Shown in pieces: positions 1 to 8,093 of a DNA stretch of 64,000 nucleotides (position 1 is the stretch's first letter; every line of letters begins with the position of its first letter). The stretch is taken from NCBI RefSeq assembly GCF_001905465.1, contig NZ_LISX01000004.1, positions 243,582 through 307,581 on the forward strand. The letters are read 5' to 3'. The position numbers and the translations under genes were made by a program. The stretch comes from Kitasatospora sp. CB01950 (GTDB lineage: Bacteria > Actinomycetota > Actinomycetes > Streptomycetales > Streptomycetaceae). The notes under the pieces were generated by a model that was not told the origin of the DNA, ran no database searches, and saw only the letters and a program-made list of their open reading frames with translations.

Positions 1-77
1 TGGTGGCGGCCGTCGCGGTGGCGGGCTTGGCGGCGGCCGTCGCGGTGGCGGGCTTGGTGGCGGCCGTCGCGGTGCCG
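1..77. repeat. 27-bp tandem repeat in the tail of the coiled-coil gene
   Basis: Nearly three copies of a 27-bp unit begin at the window edge. Each encodes nine residues of the type KPATATAA(T/A) on the minus strand. In-frame expansion or contraction would only change the length of a disordered tail. Confidence 0.8.
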
Positions 78-1030
78 ATGGGGGCCTTGCCGAGGTCGGC
101 CTTCTCCGCGGGCGCGGGGGCGGCCGGCTTCTCGTCCTCCGGCTCCTCGATCGCGCCGACAGCGGCGCCGGTCAGCGAGGCCAGGGTGCCCTTGATGTGG
201 TCGAGGTGGGTCTGCACCTTGTCGAGGCGCTTGCCGAAGTCGATCTGCTCGCGCTCGCTGGCGACCTTGATCCGGGCGGCCTTCTCCTTGGCGGCGGCAA
301 GCTCGGCGTCGGCCTTGGCCTGCGCCTGGGTGTCGAGGCGGCGGGCCTCGGCGAGCATCGCCTCGCGGTGCTGCTCGGCCTCCTTGACCTTGGCCTCGGC
401 GGCGGCGGTGATCTTGGCGACGGCCGCGTCGGCGTCGGCCTCGGCGGTGGAGAACTCCTCGTCGGCCTTGCGGCGGCGGTCGGCGAGGGTGACCTCGGAC
501 TGCTCGGAGGCGTCGGCGGCGGAGACCCGGATCCGGGCGGCGTGGCCGGTCGCGGCGTGGACGACGGCGCGGGCCTCGGCGTCGGCGTGGGCGCGGACCC
601 GCTCGGCCTCGGAGCGGCTGCGCTCGTCGGTGCTGCGGGCGGAGCGGGCGGCGTCCTCGCGCAGCTTGGCGGAGTGGTCCTTGGCGGACTTGGCGGCGGC
701 CTCGCCGGTCTCGTGGGCGGCGTCCCGGGCGTCCTCGCCGGAGCGCTTGGCCTTGGTGTGGATCGCCTCGGCCTCGTTCTGCGCGATCTTCAGCAGGATC
801 GCGGCCTGCTCGCTGAGTTCGGCGTAGTCGGGGTCGGGCGCGTCCTCGGCGGCCTGCTGGATGTCGCCGAGGCGCTTCTCCATCTCACGCAGGCCGGAGC
901 CGAGCACGCTGAGGCGTTCCCAGGCCTCGTCCCGTTCGCGGCTGAGCGCGGTGACGGCCGCCTCGACCTGGTCCGGCGCGTAACCGCGCCGGGAGACGGT
1001 GAAGCCGTACTGGGACACGGCGTCGCTCAT
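1..1030 (-). CDS. DivIVA/FilP-like coiled-coil protein (C-terminus beyond window)
   Basis: The first 45 or so residues (YGFTVSRRGYAPDQVEAAV) match the short N-terminal segment of Streptomyces coiled-coil proteins often annotated 'cellulose-binding protein', related to DivIVA/FilP cytoskeletal proteins. The rest is almost uninterrupted Ala/Glu/Lys/Arg heptad sequence to about residue 280, then a low-complexity Ala/Pro/Thr/Lys tail that runs off the window. The ATG at 1028-1030 has a plausible promoter upstream. A scaffold or polar-growth role is inferred from the family; no catalytic motif is visible. Confidence 0.72.
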   Translation of the reverse strand, partial: MSDAVSQYGFTVSRRGYAPDQVEAAVTALSRERDEAWERLSVLGSGLREMEKRLGDIQQAAEDAPDPDYAELSEQAAILLKIAQNEAEAIHTKAKRSGEDARDAAHETGEAAAKSAKDHSAKLREDAARSARSTDERSRSEAERVRAHADAEARAVVHAATGHAARIRVSAADASEQSEVTLADRRRKADEEFSTAEADADAAVAKITAAAEAKVKEAEQHREAMLAEARRLDTQAQAKADAELAAAKEKAARIKVASEREQIDFGKRLDKVQTHLDHIKGTLASLTGAAVGAIEEPEDEKPAAPAPAEKADLGKAPIGTATAATKPATATAAAKPATATAAT

Positions 1031-1109
1031 TCGGCTGTTCTCCTCGTGCTCGCGGGCCGCGCAGCCCCGCCGGGTGCGTGGTTCGGTGGGACGGCGGCAC
1101 CGTCCCATT

Positions 1110-1137
1110 GACCTATTTTGCGCAGATACGAACGCAA
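1110..1137 (-). promoter_or_regulatory. Putative promoter of the coiled-coil gene
   Basis: On the minus strand TTGCGT (1132-1137) and TAGGTC (1110-1115) are separated by 16 bp and lie about 80 bp upstream of the start. This resembles a HrdB-type promoter, by sequence only. Confidence 0.42.
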
Positions 1138-1195
1138 ACCAAACAGGCCGCCGCCGCGCGGCCGGGCGAACCGGCCGTGCGGGAGGCGCCAAGGC

Positions 1196-1241
1196 CTGTC
1201 CGGTCGATCTTGTCGCGCGCCCGGCACGATCGACCGGACAG
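1196..1241 (-). terminator. Terminator after the Imm35/deaminase/SUKH-4 gene
   Basis: A perfect 14-bp stem (1196-1209 with 1228-1241) and an 18-nt loop sit 3 nt past the stop codon of the gene ending at 1245. There is no U tract, as is common in streptomycetes. Confidence 0.7.
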
Positions 1242-1244
1242 ACC

Positions 1245-3488
1245 CTAGAGCAGGCCGTCCCACAGCTGTTCGACCAGGACGGCCCACCAGCTTTCGGGCG
1301 TGTGCACGGCGGCCGGGTCGGCCGCCAGCAGCTGGGCCTGGAAGTCCGTGGTCCAGCGGCCGGCCTGCTCGGGCGTGAGGCCGTGCCGAAGGTGCCACAT
1401 CCGGGCCAGCACGGCCAGGCAGCGGACGAACTCGGGGACGCCGGTGTTGACGAACCGCGGCGGCTCGGCCGGGTTCTCGATGTCCACGGCGACGACCGCG
1501 GCGGTGCCGTACTGGACGCACAGCTGGCGGCCGTAGTCGTTGCCGAGCACCAGGTACCCGCCGAAGTCCGGGCCGGGCTGCAGACCGCGCTCGGCGGCCA
1601 GCTCGGCCAGCGTCGGGATCGGCCGGCCCTCCTGGGCCTGCGCCCAGAAGAACGGCGGGAACTCGCGCGGCAGGCCGACCCACATCAGGGTCTGGGCGAC
1701 CGGGTCCGGCACGCCCTGCCGGGACACCGCGCGCTGCTCGAAGCGGAACATGCCGGGCCCGAAAAGCTGGCCCAGTTCGGCGGCCAGCTGCTGCGGCACC
1801 ATCGGCGGCAGCGGCGGCAGCGAGCCGGGCGGCGGCAGCGGCACCCGCTGGGTGCGGGGGCGCGGCGGCGCGGACACCAGCTGGTGCAGCTGCTCGACGT
1901 GCTCGCTCAGCACCGCCATGCCGGACTGCCGGGCGGCGGTGTCCCGGCCGTACGGGGCGGTGTGGCTGATCCGGGCGTTCGGCCAGGACGCCTTCACCAT
2001 CCGGGCGCAGTAGCCGCCGGGCAGGTCGCACAGCTCCAGGTCGGTGTGCACCTCCAGCACCTGGTCGGCGGGCACGCCGATCCGGCGCAGCTCCTGCAGC
2101 GCCTTCCACTCCGGGTGCGGGGTGCCGAGCTCGGACAACATCACCAGGCTCCGCTCGGAGCCGTCGGGCGCCCGGTAGTTGACCACGGCGGTGGTGCCGG
2201 GACCGGTGGTGGGCACGCCGGACGGCGGCACCGGGGCGACGGGGGCCGGGCCGGGGCCGGGCGGCGGCGGGAACGCCGGGCCGGGCGGCGGCACCGGCCC
2301 ACCCGGGAACGGCTGCGGCGGCATGCCCTGCGGCGGTCCGGGGAACGGCGGCGGGGCCTGGAACGGCGCACCCTGCTGCGGGCCGGGCGCGGGCGGGAAC
2401 GGCGGCGTCGCCGGGCCGCCCGTCGGCGGCAGCTCGATCGCCGGGGCCAGCTGGGTCGCCTGGTAGGCGACCGCGGCGGCCTCGGGCGCCGGAGTGGCAG
2501 GCGGCGCGGCAGCCGCGTCGGCGCGCAGCCCGTCGGGTGCGGGCGGCGGCGGGACGCCGGGGCCGCCACGGCCGCCGGGGCCCTGCACCGGGCCGCCGGT
2601 GTTCGGCAGCAGGTCGGCGGGCGGGGGCGGCGGCGGGGCGGTCGGACCGGACCGGCCGAGCCCGACGTGCGCGGGCCCGCCGGTGTTCGGCAGCAGGTCG
2701 GCCGGCGGAGGCGGCGGCGGAGCGGTCGGACCGGACCGGCCCAGCTGCACCCCGTGCGCGGGCGTGCCGGGCGCACCGGGCGTGCCGGGCGCACCGGGCA
2801 GCCCCATCAGCCCGGGCGGGCCGTCGCCGGCCAGCATGGTCGGCGCGTAGTCGATCGACGGCCCGCCCGCGTCGGGAACGGGCGTGCCGGGAACGGGCGT
2901 GCCGGGCACGGGAGTTGCCGGACTGCCGAGCGGGAACGGCGGCGTCGCCCCGATCGGCGGCACGGGCGTGCCGGGCACGGGCGTGCCGGTCGGCGTGTAG
3001 GAGCCGGGCCCCGCATCCCCCTCCGCGGGCGGCGCGGGCGGCACCGGCACCGGCACCGGCGCGGGAGGCACCGGCGCGGGAGCCGCCCCGGACAGCTGCG
3101 CGTTCTCGGCGGCCACCGCGGCAGCGCCGGCGTCCTGCAGCCACTGCGGCGGGCTGAGCAGGAACGACGTCGCCTCGACCGCCCCGCGCACCGGCTTGGC
3201 CGCGCCGGCCGGGTTCGGCTCCGACGCGGTGCCGTAGAGCTCCTCGAACTCCCGCACCACGTCGTTGATCGGCAGCGGCGGCCAGAGCATGCCGGCGCCG
3301 CTGTCCCGGGCGATCACCAGCCGCGGCGAGGTTCCGGGCCCGCCGTCGTGCTCGCTGCCGTCCACCGCCCAGCAGACGTAGCCGAGGTCGAACTCCCGGA
3401 CCCGCACCTCGCGTTGGAGCGAGCGCGGTACACCGGCGTTGATCCAGTCCTCGGCGGTCTCCTGCGCCTGCGCGTACGTGGTCACCAC
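1245..3488 (-). CDS. Imm35-like / Pro-rich / deaminase-fold / SUKH-4 fusion protein
   Basis: Domains in order of the 747-aa product: residues 1-90 resemble the YrhB/Imm35 immunity fold (AQETAEDWIN, then PRLVIARDSG). Residues 130-420 are a Pro/Gly-rich linker with internal repeats. Residues 435-530 form a deaminase-fold domain with both zinc/catalytic motifs of the bacterial nucleic-acid deaminase superfamily, His458-Pro-Glu460 and Cys487-x6-Cys494 (CDLPGGYC), most like the XOO_2897 type. The last 200 or so residues resemble SUKH-4. No signal peptide is present. GTG at 3488 is chosen because GGGA lies 6 nt upstream; 3485 and 3500 are alternatives. The gene lies 25 bp downstream of the WHH nuclease-SUKH gene, probably in one transcript. 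Whether the enzyme domain is active, or the protein is an immunity hub, cannot be told from sequence. Confidence 0.72.
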   Translation of the reverse strand: MVTTYAQAQETAEDWINAGVPRSLQREVRVREFDLGYVCWAVDGSEHDGGPGTSPRLVIARDSGAGMLWPPLPINDVVREFEELYGTASEPNPAGAAKPVRGAVEATSFLLSPPQWLQDAGAAAVAAENAQLSGAAPAPVPPAPVPVPVPPAPPAEGDAGPGSYTPTGTPVPGTPVPPIGATPPFPLGSPATPVPGTPVPGTPVPDAGGPSIDYAPTMLAGDGPPGLMGLPGAPGTPGAPGTPAHGVQLGRSGPTAPPPPPPADLLPNTGGPAHVGLGRSGPTAPPPPPPADLLPNTGGPVQGPGGRGGPGVPPPPAPDGLRADAAAAPPATPAPEAAAVAYQATQLAPAIELPPTGGPATPPFPPAPGPQQGAPFQAPPPFPGPPQGMPPQPFPGGPVPPPGPAFPPPPGPGPAPVAPVPPSGVPTTGPGTTAVVNYRAPDGSERSLVMLSELGTPHPEWKALQELRRIGVPADQVLEVHTDLELCDLPGGYCARMVKASWPNARISHTAPYGRDTAARQSGMAVLSEHVEQLHQLVSAPPRPRTQRVPLPPPGSLPPLPPMVPQQLAAELGQLFGPGMFRFEQRAVSRQGVPDPVAQTLMWVGLPREFPPFFWAQAQEGRPIPTLAELAAERGLQPGPDFGGYLVLGNDYGRQLCVQYGTAAVVAVDIENPAEPPRFVNTGVPEFVRCLAVLARMWHLRHGLTPEQAGRWTTDFQAQLLAADPAAVHTPESWWAVLVEQLWDGLL
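2595..2762. repeat. 84-bp tandem duplication in the Pro-rich linker
   Basis: Two copies of an 84-bp (28-aa) unit start at 2595 and 2679. Each encodes a GRSGPTAPPPPPPADLLPNT-type block. Together with nearby collagen-like GAPGTPGAPGTPG and PGTPVPGTPVP runs, it marks a repeat-expanded flexible linker. Confidence 0.8.
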
Positions 3489-3513
3489 GTCTCGTCCCAC
3501 CCCTGTCGTTCGG

Positions 3514-4515
3514 TCAGTTCACCGGGACGGCGCGCGCGAAGCCGCCGTCCACCATGAGTTCGGCGACGGTCTCCAGCTCCGGGGGGCTGCCCGCGAGCCG
3601 CAGCAGGAAGGCGGCGAAGCTGTCGCCGCAGGGCAGCAGCAGCCGGGCCACCCGTGCCTCCGGGGACTCGTCCGCGCCCTCGTCCCGGGCGTCGTCGTAG
3701 GGCAGGAACCAGACCGAACCGGTCTGCTCGCCGCGGACCTTGAGGGCGAGCAGACCGCCCTGCTGGTAGGCGATCGCCAGGTAGTCCTTGGTCAGGTGGT
3801 CGCGCAGGCACTTGTTGGCGTACACCAGGTCCTGAGTGCCGTACTCCTCGGAGAGGGTCAGGAACGGCTGGTCGACCAGCAGGCCGAGGTCGACGTCCAG
3901 CGCCGCGGAGGCGGGGACGCGGCCGCCGGCCAGCTTCAGGAAGTCGCGGTAGACGGGCGGCAGCGGGTGGCCCAGGCGCTGTTCGGCGCGCTGCACCAGG
4001 TCCTCGGTGACGGCCAGCGGGTCGCCGCCGTCCTTCGCCAGCGGGAAGTGCACGGGGCGGCGCTCCTGGAGCGGGCGGGTGCCGCGCCGAAAGTGGTCGG
4101 CGGTGGAGATCGCCAGACCGCCGTGGTGCCGCAGCAGGGCCTTCACCTCGACCGGGACCAGCTCCATCCGCCGCCAGCCCTGCGGGGCGCGGCCGACCAC
4201 GTGGTGCCACGTCCAGCCGGGCGGGGTGGCGACGGCGGTCTCCAGGTCGGCCCACAGCTCGTGGCCCCGGGTGTACAGCGCGGCGTTCGCCGACACGTAG
4301 TCGGTGAGCCGCAGCTCGTCCACGCCGAAGCCCTGCGGCGGGTCGGCGACCTCGGCGGCGGCGACCGCGTACGGCGAGAAGTCCGGGTACCCGTGCTCGT
4401 CGACGCGAACGCCCCCGGGGTGGCGCTCCGCCCGGACCGGGTCCGGGAATTGCACCACCTGGCCCGCGTACGCCGCGTTGGGCACGGCGGCAGTGCCGGG
4501 CCGACCTGTCGTCAT
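3514..4515 (-). CDS. WHH-type HNH nuclease fused to SMI1/KNR4 (SUKH) domain
   Basis: The product is 333 aa. Residues 20-80 have the hydrophilic GYPDFSPYA segment that precedes many HNH toxin domains. Residues 80-135 contain GHE (84-86), Trp103-His104-His105, RMELVP and the closing RHHGG (129-133), the signature of WHH/LHH HNH-endonuclease VII toxins. Residues 180-310 fit a SMI1/KNR4 immunity domain (EQRLGHPLPPVYRDFLKLAGG and a later WFLPYDD). ATG 4515 is preferred over TTG 4557 because it has GGGGGA upstream. A nuclease and its normal antidote family in one polypeptide, with no export signal, is unusual. It is the first gene of a two-gene unit with the fusion gene that ends at 1245. Confidence 0.75.
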   Translation of the reverse strand: MTTGRPGTAAVPNAAYAGQVVQFPDPVRAERHPGGVRVDEHGYPDFSPYAVAAAEVADPPQGFGVDELRLTDYVSANAALYTRGHELWADLETAVATPPGWTWHHVVGRAPQGWRRMELVPVEVKALLRHHGGLAISTADHFRRGTRPLQERRPVHFPLAKDGGDPLAVTEDLVQRAEQRLGHPLPPVYRDFLKLAGGRVPASAALDVDLGLLVDQPFLTLSEEYGTQDLVYANKCLRDHLTKDYLAIAYQQGGLLALKVRGEQTGSVWFLPYDDARDEGADESPEARVARLLLPCGDSFAAFLLRLAGSPPELETVAELMVDGGFARAVPVN

Positions 4516-4636
4516 CTGGGGTCCCCCACAGCAGAAGCCGAAATCCTCGGAGACCAAGCCTAGGGCAACGACCGACGGCGCTCGGGGTCACGGGGGTACC
4601 CGACCGACCCCTGCCCGGCCGGGTACCGACACCGCG

Positions 4637-5743
4637 TCAGCGTCGGCGCACCGCGGCGGACAATGTCTCCGCCACCCGCACCTGCTGTCCCTCGGTCAAC
4701 TGCGGGAACAGCGGCAGTGTGAGCAGCTCCCCCGCCGCCCGCTCGGTGACCGGGAACGCGCCTTCCCCGTGCCCCAACTGCCGGAACGCCGGCTGCAGGT
4801 GCACCGGCACCGGGTAGTGCACACCGGCCCCGATCCCCGCCTGCTGCAACTCCGCGAGCACCCCGTCCCGGTCCCGTTCCACCCGCACCGCGTACAGGTG
4901 CCACACGTGCTCGTTGCCGGGCAGCGTCCGCGGCAGCGTGACGCCCTCCAACCCGCCCAACAGCTTGTCGTACCGCTCCGCCGCCGCCCGCCGGGCCTCG
5001 TTCCACGCCGGCAGCCGCCGCAACTTGCTGCGCAGCACCACCGCCTGCAAGGTGTCCATCCGCGAGTTGAACCCGAACCGCTCATGCACGTACTTCCGGG
5101 CCGACCCGTGGTCCCCGATCAGCCGCACCGCCTCGGCCAGCCCGGCGTCGTCCGTCACCACCGCGCCCGCGTCCCCGTACGCGCCCAGGTTCTTCCCCGG
5201 GTAGAAGCTCGTCGCCGAGATCCGCCCCCAACTCCCCGACGCCCGCCCGTGCCGCGTCGCCCCCTGCGACTGCGCCCCGTCCTCCACCACGGGCACGCCG
5301 CCGGCAACCTCCACCACCTGCTCCATCGGCGCGAGTTGACCATTCAGGTGCACCGGCATCACCGCGACGGCGTCCCCGATCTTCTCGGCCACCTGCTCGA
5401 CGTCGATCAGCAGATGCTCCTCGTCCACATCCACCAGCACCGGCGTCAGCCCGGCCCGCACCACCGCCTCCGCCGTCGCCACGAACGTGTTCGCCGGCAG
5501 CACCACCCCACCACCGGGTGCCAAGTCCAGTGCCCGCAAAGCAAGTTCGAGCGCATCCGTGCCATTGGCCGTCCCAACGGCATGCCCCACCCCGCAGAAC
5601 GCCGCGAACTCCCGCTCGAACGCGACGACATCGGGACCCTTGATATAGGCCCCACTCGCCAACACAGCCTCGAACCCCGCCCGAACCTCCTCGGCGATCT
5701 CGGCATGGGCGGCGTGCAGATCGACCAAGGGAACGTCATTCAT
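4637..5743 (-). CDS. DegT/DnrJ/EryC1/StrS sugar aminotransferase
   Basis: A full-length (368 aa) PLP-dependent sugar aminotransferase of the WecE/FdtB/WbpE group. It should transfer an amino group to the keto carbon of an NDP-keto-sugar. Asp155 in VVEDGAQSQGA would contact the PLP pyridine nitrogen, Lys184 in SFYPGKNLGAYGD forms the Schiff base, and HLNGQ is present. It is the last gene of the leftward sugar operon, 112 bp after the second aminotransferase, and the gap carries a dispersed repeat. Sugar position and stereochemistry cannot be read from sequence. Confidence 0.9.
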   Translation of the reverse strand: MNDVPLVDLHAAHAEIAEEVRAGFEAVLASGAYIKGPDVVAFEREFAAFCGVGHAVGTANGTDALELALRALDLAPGGGVVLPANTFVATAEAVVRAGLTPVLVDVDEEHLLIDVEQVAEKIGDAVAVMPVHLNGQLAPMEQVVEVAGGVPVVEDGAQSQGATRHGRASGSWGRISATSFYPGKNLGAYGDAGAVVTDDAGLAEAVRLIGDHGSARKYVHERFGFNSRMDTLQAVVLRSKLRRLPAWNEARRAAAERYDKLLGGLEGVTLPRTLPGNEHVWHLYAVRVERDRDGVLAELQQAGIGAGVHYPVPVHLQPAFRQLGHGEGAFPVTERAAGELLTLPLFPQLTEGQQVRVAETLSAAVRRR

Positions 5744-5764
5744 TGTTGATCAGACCCTCCAGAG

Positions 5765-5816
5765 CAGGGGCGCGAGGAACTGCGCGAAGCGGAAGAAACC
5801 CGTCGGAAAGATCGCG
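5765..5816 (+). repeat. Dispersed ~55-bp repeat, copy 1
   Basis: This begins CAGGGGCGCGAGGAACTGCG and continues with AAGCGGAAG and AAGATCGCG. It matches copies at 55190-55245 and, inverted, 55265-55318. The GGGGCGCGNGGAACTGCGCGA core is common in intergenic DNA of streptomycetes. Confidence 0.75.
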
Positions 5817-5855
5817 TCGGAGAGAACAGGTTGCACGTGCGGGCGCCCCGACCGA

Positions 5856-6986
5856 TCAGAGCGCTCCCTTCAACGCACCCACCACCCGCCCCTGCTGCTC
5901 CCCCGTCAACGAGTGATACAGCGGCAGAATCAAAGTCCGCGAAGTCAGCAACTCCGTTACAGGCAACGGCACCCGCGCCGCTCCCTTGTACGGCGCCTCC
6001 AGATGCGCAGCCATGATCCCCCGCCGCGCCGAGACCCCCTCCGCCGCCAGCCGGCCGAGCACCTCACCCCGGTCCGGCGCGTCCTCCGGCAGCAGCAGCC
6101 ACAGCGACTGGAAGTTGGACGTCCCGTACGCCGGTTCGGCGACCAGCCGCCCCGCGAGCTCCGCCCCCAGCAACTCCCGGTACCGTGCGGCAAGTTCACG
6201 TCGCCGCGCGACCATCGCCGGAAGCTTCCCGAGCTGCACCAGCCCGATCGCCGCCTGGACGTCCGTCATCCGGTGGTTGAACCCGATCTCGTCGTACGTC
6301 TCCAGCATGCCCGCCCCGCCCGCCCCGGCGTGCCTGTCGGCGGCCGAGACACTCATGCCGTGCTCCCGCAACCGCCGCAACCTGGCCGCGAGTTCACCGT
6401 CCTGGCAGGTGACCATCCCGCCCTCGCCGGTGGTGAGCAGCTTGCGCGGGTGGAAGGAGAACGCGGCGATGTCCGCGCCCGCGCCGACCGGGCGGCCCCG
6501 GTAGACGGACCCGGCGGCGCACGCGGCGTCCTCGACCACGGCGATGCCGCGCGGTTCGGCCAACGCCTTGATGGCGTCGAGGTCGACGGGGACGCCGCCC
6601 TGGTCGACGGCGATCACCGCGCGGGTGCGTTCGGTGAGCAGCGGCGCGACGGTCTCGGGGGTGAGGTTGCCGGTGGCCGGTTCGACGTCCGCGAAGACGG
6701 GGGTCGCGCCGACGTAGGTGACGGCGTTGGCGGTGGCGATGAAGGACAGCGACGGGACGACGACCTCGTCGCCGGGGCCGACGCCCGCACCCACCAGCGC
6801 CAGGTGCAGCGCGGTGGTGCAGGACGAGACCGCGATGGCATGCGGCACTCCCACGGCCTCGGCGAACGCCCGCTCGAACGCGGCCACCCGCGGGCCCTGG
6901 GCGACCCACCCGGAACGGACGGCTTCCGCTGCCGCCTCGGCCTCTTCCTCGCCGAGCCACGGGATCATGACGGGGATGGTGGACAT
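5856..6986 (-). CDS. DegT/DnrJ/EryC1/StrS sugar aminotransferase (second)
   Basis: A 376-aa paralogue of the preceding aminotransferase family. Asp153 (VVEDAACAAGS) and Lys182 in SFHPRKLLTTGEGG are the PLP-binding Asp and Lys; IGFNHRMTDVQAA is also typical. ATG 6986 is chosen because it has AGAGGAG 7 nt upstream. It lies 87 bp after the NAD-dependent epimerase in the same orientation. Two divergent DegT proteins in one operon suggest a diamino-sugar, or two amino-sugar branches, made for a surface glycan or glycosylated metabolite. No glycosyltransferase or N-acetyltransferase is adjacent. Confidence 0.9.
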   Translation of the reverse strand: MSTIPVMIPWLGEEEAEAAAEAVRSGWVAQGPRVAAFERAFAEAVGVPHAIAVSSCTTALHLALVGAGVGPGDEVVVPSLSFIATANAVTYVGATPVFADVEPATGNLTPETVAPLLTERTRAVIAVDQGGVPVDLDAIKALAEPRGIAVVEDAACAAGSVYRGRPVGAGADIAAFSFHPRKLLTTGEGGMVTCQDGELAARLRRLREHGMSVSAADRHAGAGGAGMLETYDEIGFNHRMTDVQAAIGLVQLGKLPAMVARRRELAARYRELLGAELAGRLVAEPAYGTSNFQSLWLLLPEDAPDRGEVLGRLAAEGVSARRGIMAAHLEAPYKGAARVPLPVTELLTSRTLILPLYHSLTGEQQGRVVGALKGAL

Positions 6987-7073
6987 CGGGTTGCTCCTCT
7001 GCTGGGTCGCGCCCACGTGCAAGTCACTCGTCCTGCCGCGATCTCTCCGGCGAGATCGCCGCGGTCTCTCCGG

Positions 7074-8093
7074 CTAGCTCTGTCCGTCCCGCGCGGTTCC
7101 GTCCGCCCCGGTCGTCGTGTCCTTCCACCAGTCGACGAGCTTCCGCAGCCCGTCCGTCAGCCCCAGTTCCGGCTTCCACCCCAGGTCGCGTTCGGCCGCC
7201 GAGATGTCCGCGAGCCGCCGCACCACACCGCCCGCGGTGTCCCGCGCGGGCCCGTGCTCGACGTGGAGGTCGGAGTCCATCGCCTCCAGCAGCGCGTCCG
7301 CGAGCCCGCGCAGCGAGACCTCGCTGCCGGACGCGATGTTGTAGACCCGGTCGGTGACGGGCGCGGTGGCGGCGAGCAGGTTCGCCCGCGCGATGTCCTC
7401 GGTGTAGACGAAGTCCATGGTCTGCGCGCCGTCGCCGAAGATCAGCGGCGGCTGCCCGCCCGCGATGCGCTCCATCCATCGGATGAAGACCTCGGTGTAG
7501 CGGCCGTGCACGTCCATCCGGGGCCCGTACACGTTGAAGTACCGCAGCGCGACGTAGTCCAGCCCGTACATGGTGTGGAAGCTCCGCAGCAGGCCCTCGT
7601 TGAAGACCTTCGCGGCCCCGTACAGCGTGTCGTTGTTGTAGGGGTGCTGGCTCTCCGGCGTCGGGAACGCGTCCGCCAGCCCGTACACGGACGCCGTCGA
7701 CGAGGCGACGACCTTCCGCACGCCGGTCTCGGCGGCGGCCTCCACCACGTCGAAGGTCCCGTCCACCATGACCTCCAGCGCCAGCCGGGGTTCGGCCGCG
7801 CACTGGGTGATCCTGATCGCGGCGAGGTGGAACAGCACGTCCGCGCCGGGGGCCAGGAGTTCACGCAGCAGGGCCCGGTCCCGGATGTCCCCGTCCACCA
7901 CCCTCAGCTGCCCGGGCGCGGCCAGTTCGCGGGCGCGCGCCAGGTTCTCGGCCCGGCCGCGGACGAAGTTGTCGAGCACGACCACCTCACGGGCGCCGGC
8001 CTCGATCAGCTGGTCGACGACGGTGGAGCCGATGGTGCCGGCGCCGCCGGTGACCAGACAGCGGGAGCCTTCGAGCGGTACGGCGGCGTTCAT
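7074..8093 (-). CDS. NAD-dependent epimerase/dehydratase (extended SDR)
   Basis: A 339-aa sugar-nucleotide SDR. The Rossmann motif GGAGTIGS lies near residue 16, the Ser/Thr segment is ASSTASVYG, and the catalytic Tyr-x3-Lys is in TLYGAAK; RYFNVYGPRM follows. It resembles UDP-glucose/GlcNAc 4-epimerases and 4,6-dehydratases, and the exact reaction is unresolved. Its ATG overlaps the stop of the upstream Gfo/Idh gene (ATGA at 8090-8093), so the two are probably translationally coupled and act in one pathway. Confidence 0.88.
   Translation of the reverse strand: MNAAVPLEGSRCLVTGGAGTIGSTVVDQLIEAGAREVVVLDNFVRGRAENLARARELAAPGQLRVVDGDIRDRALLRELLAPGADVLFHLAAIRITQCAAEPRLALEVMVDGTFDVVEAAAETGVRKVVASSTASVYGLADAFPTPESQHPYNNDTLYGAAKVFNEGLLRSFHTMYGLDYVALRYFNVYGPRMDVHGRYTEVFIRWMERIAGGQPPLIFGDGAQTMDFVYTEDIARANLLAATAPVTDRVYNIASGSEVSLRGLADALLEAMDSDLHVEHGPARDTAGGVVRRLADISAAERDLGWKPELGLTDGLRKLVDWWKDTTTGADGTARDGQS

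Noticed and set aside
999..3557. An 852-codon open frame on the plus strand opposite the fusion gene
   Set aside because: It is Arg/Gly/Pro/Ala-rich antisense of a GC-rich gene, with no domain and no consistent codon bias. The minus-strand gene explains the region.
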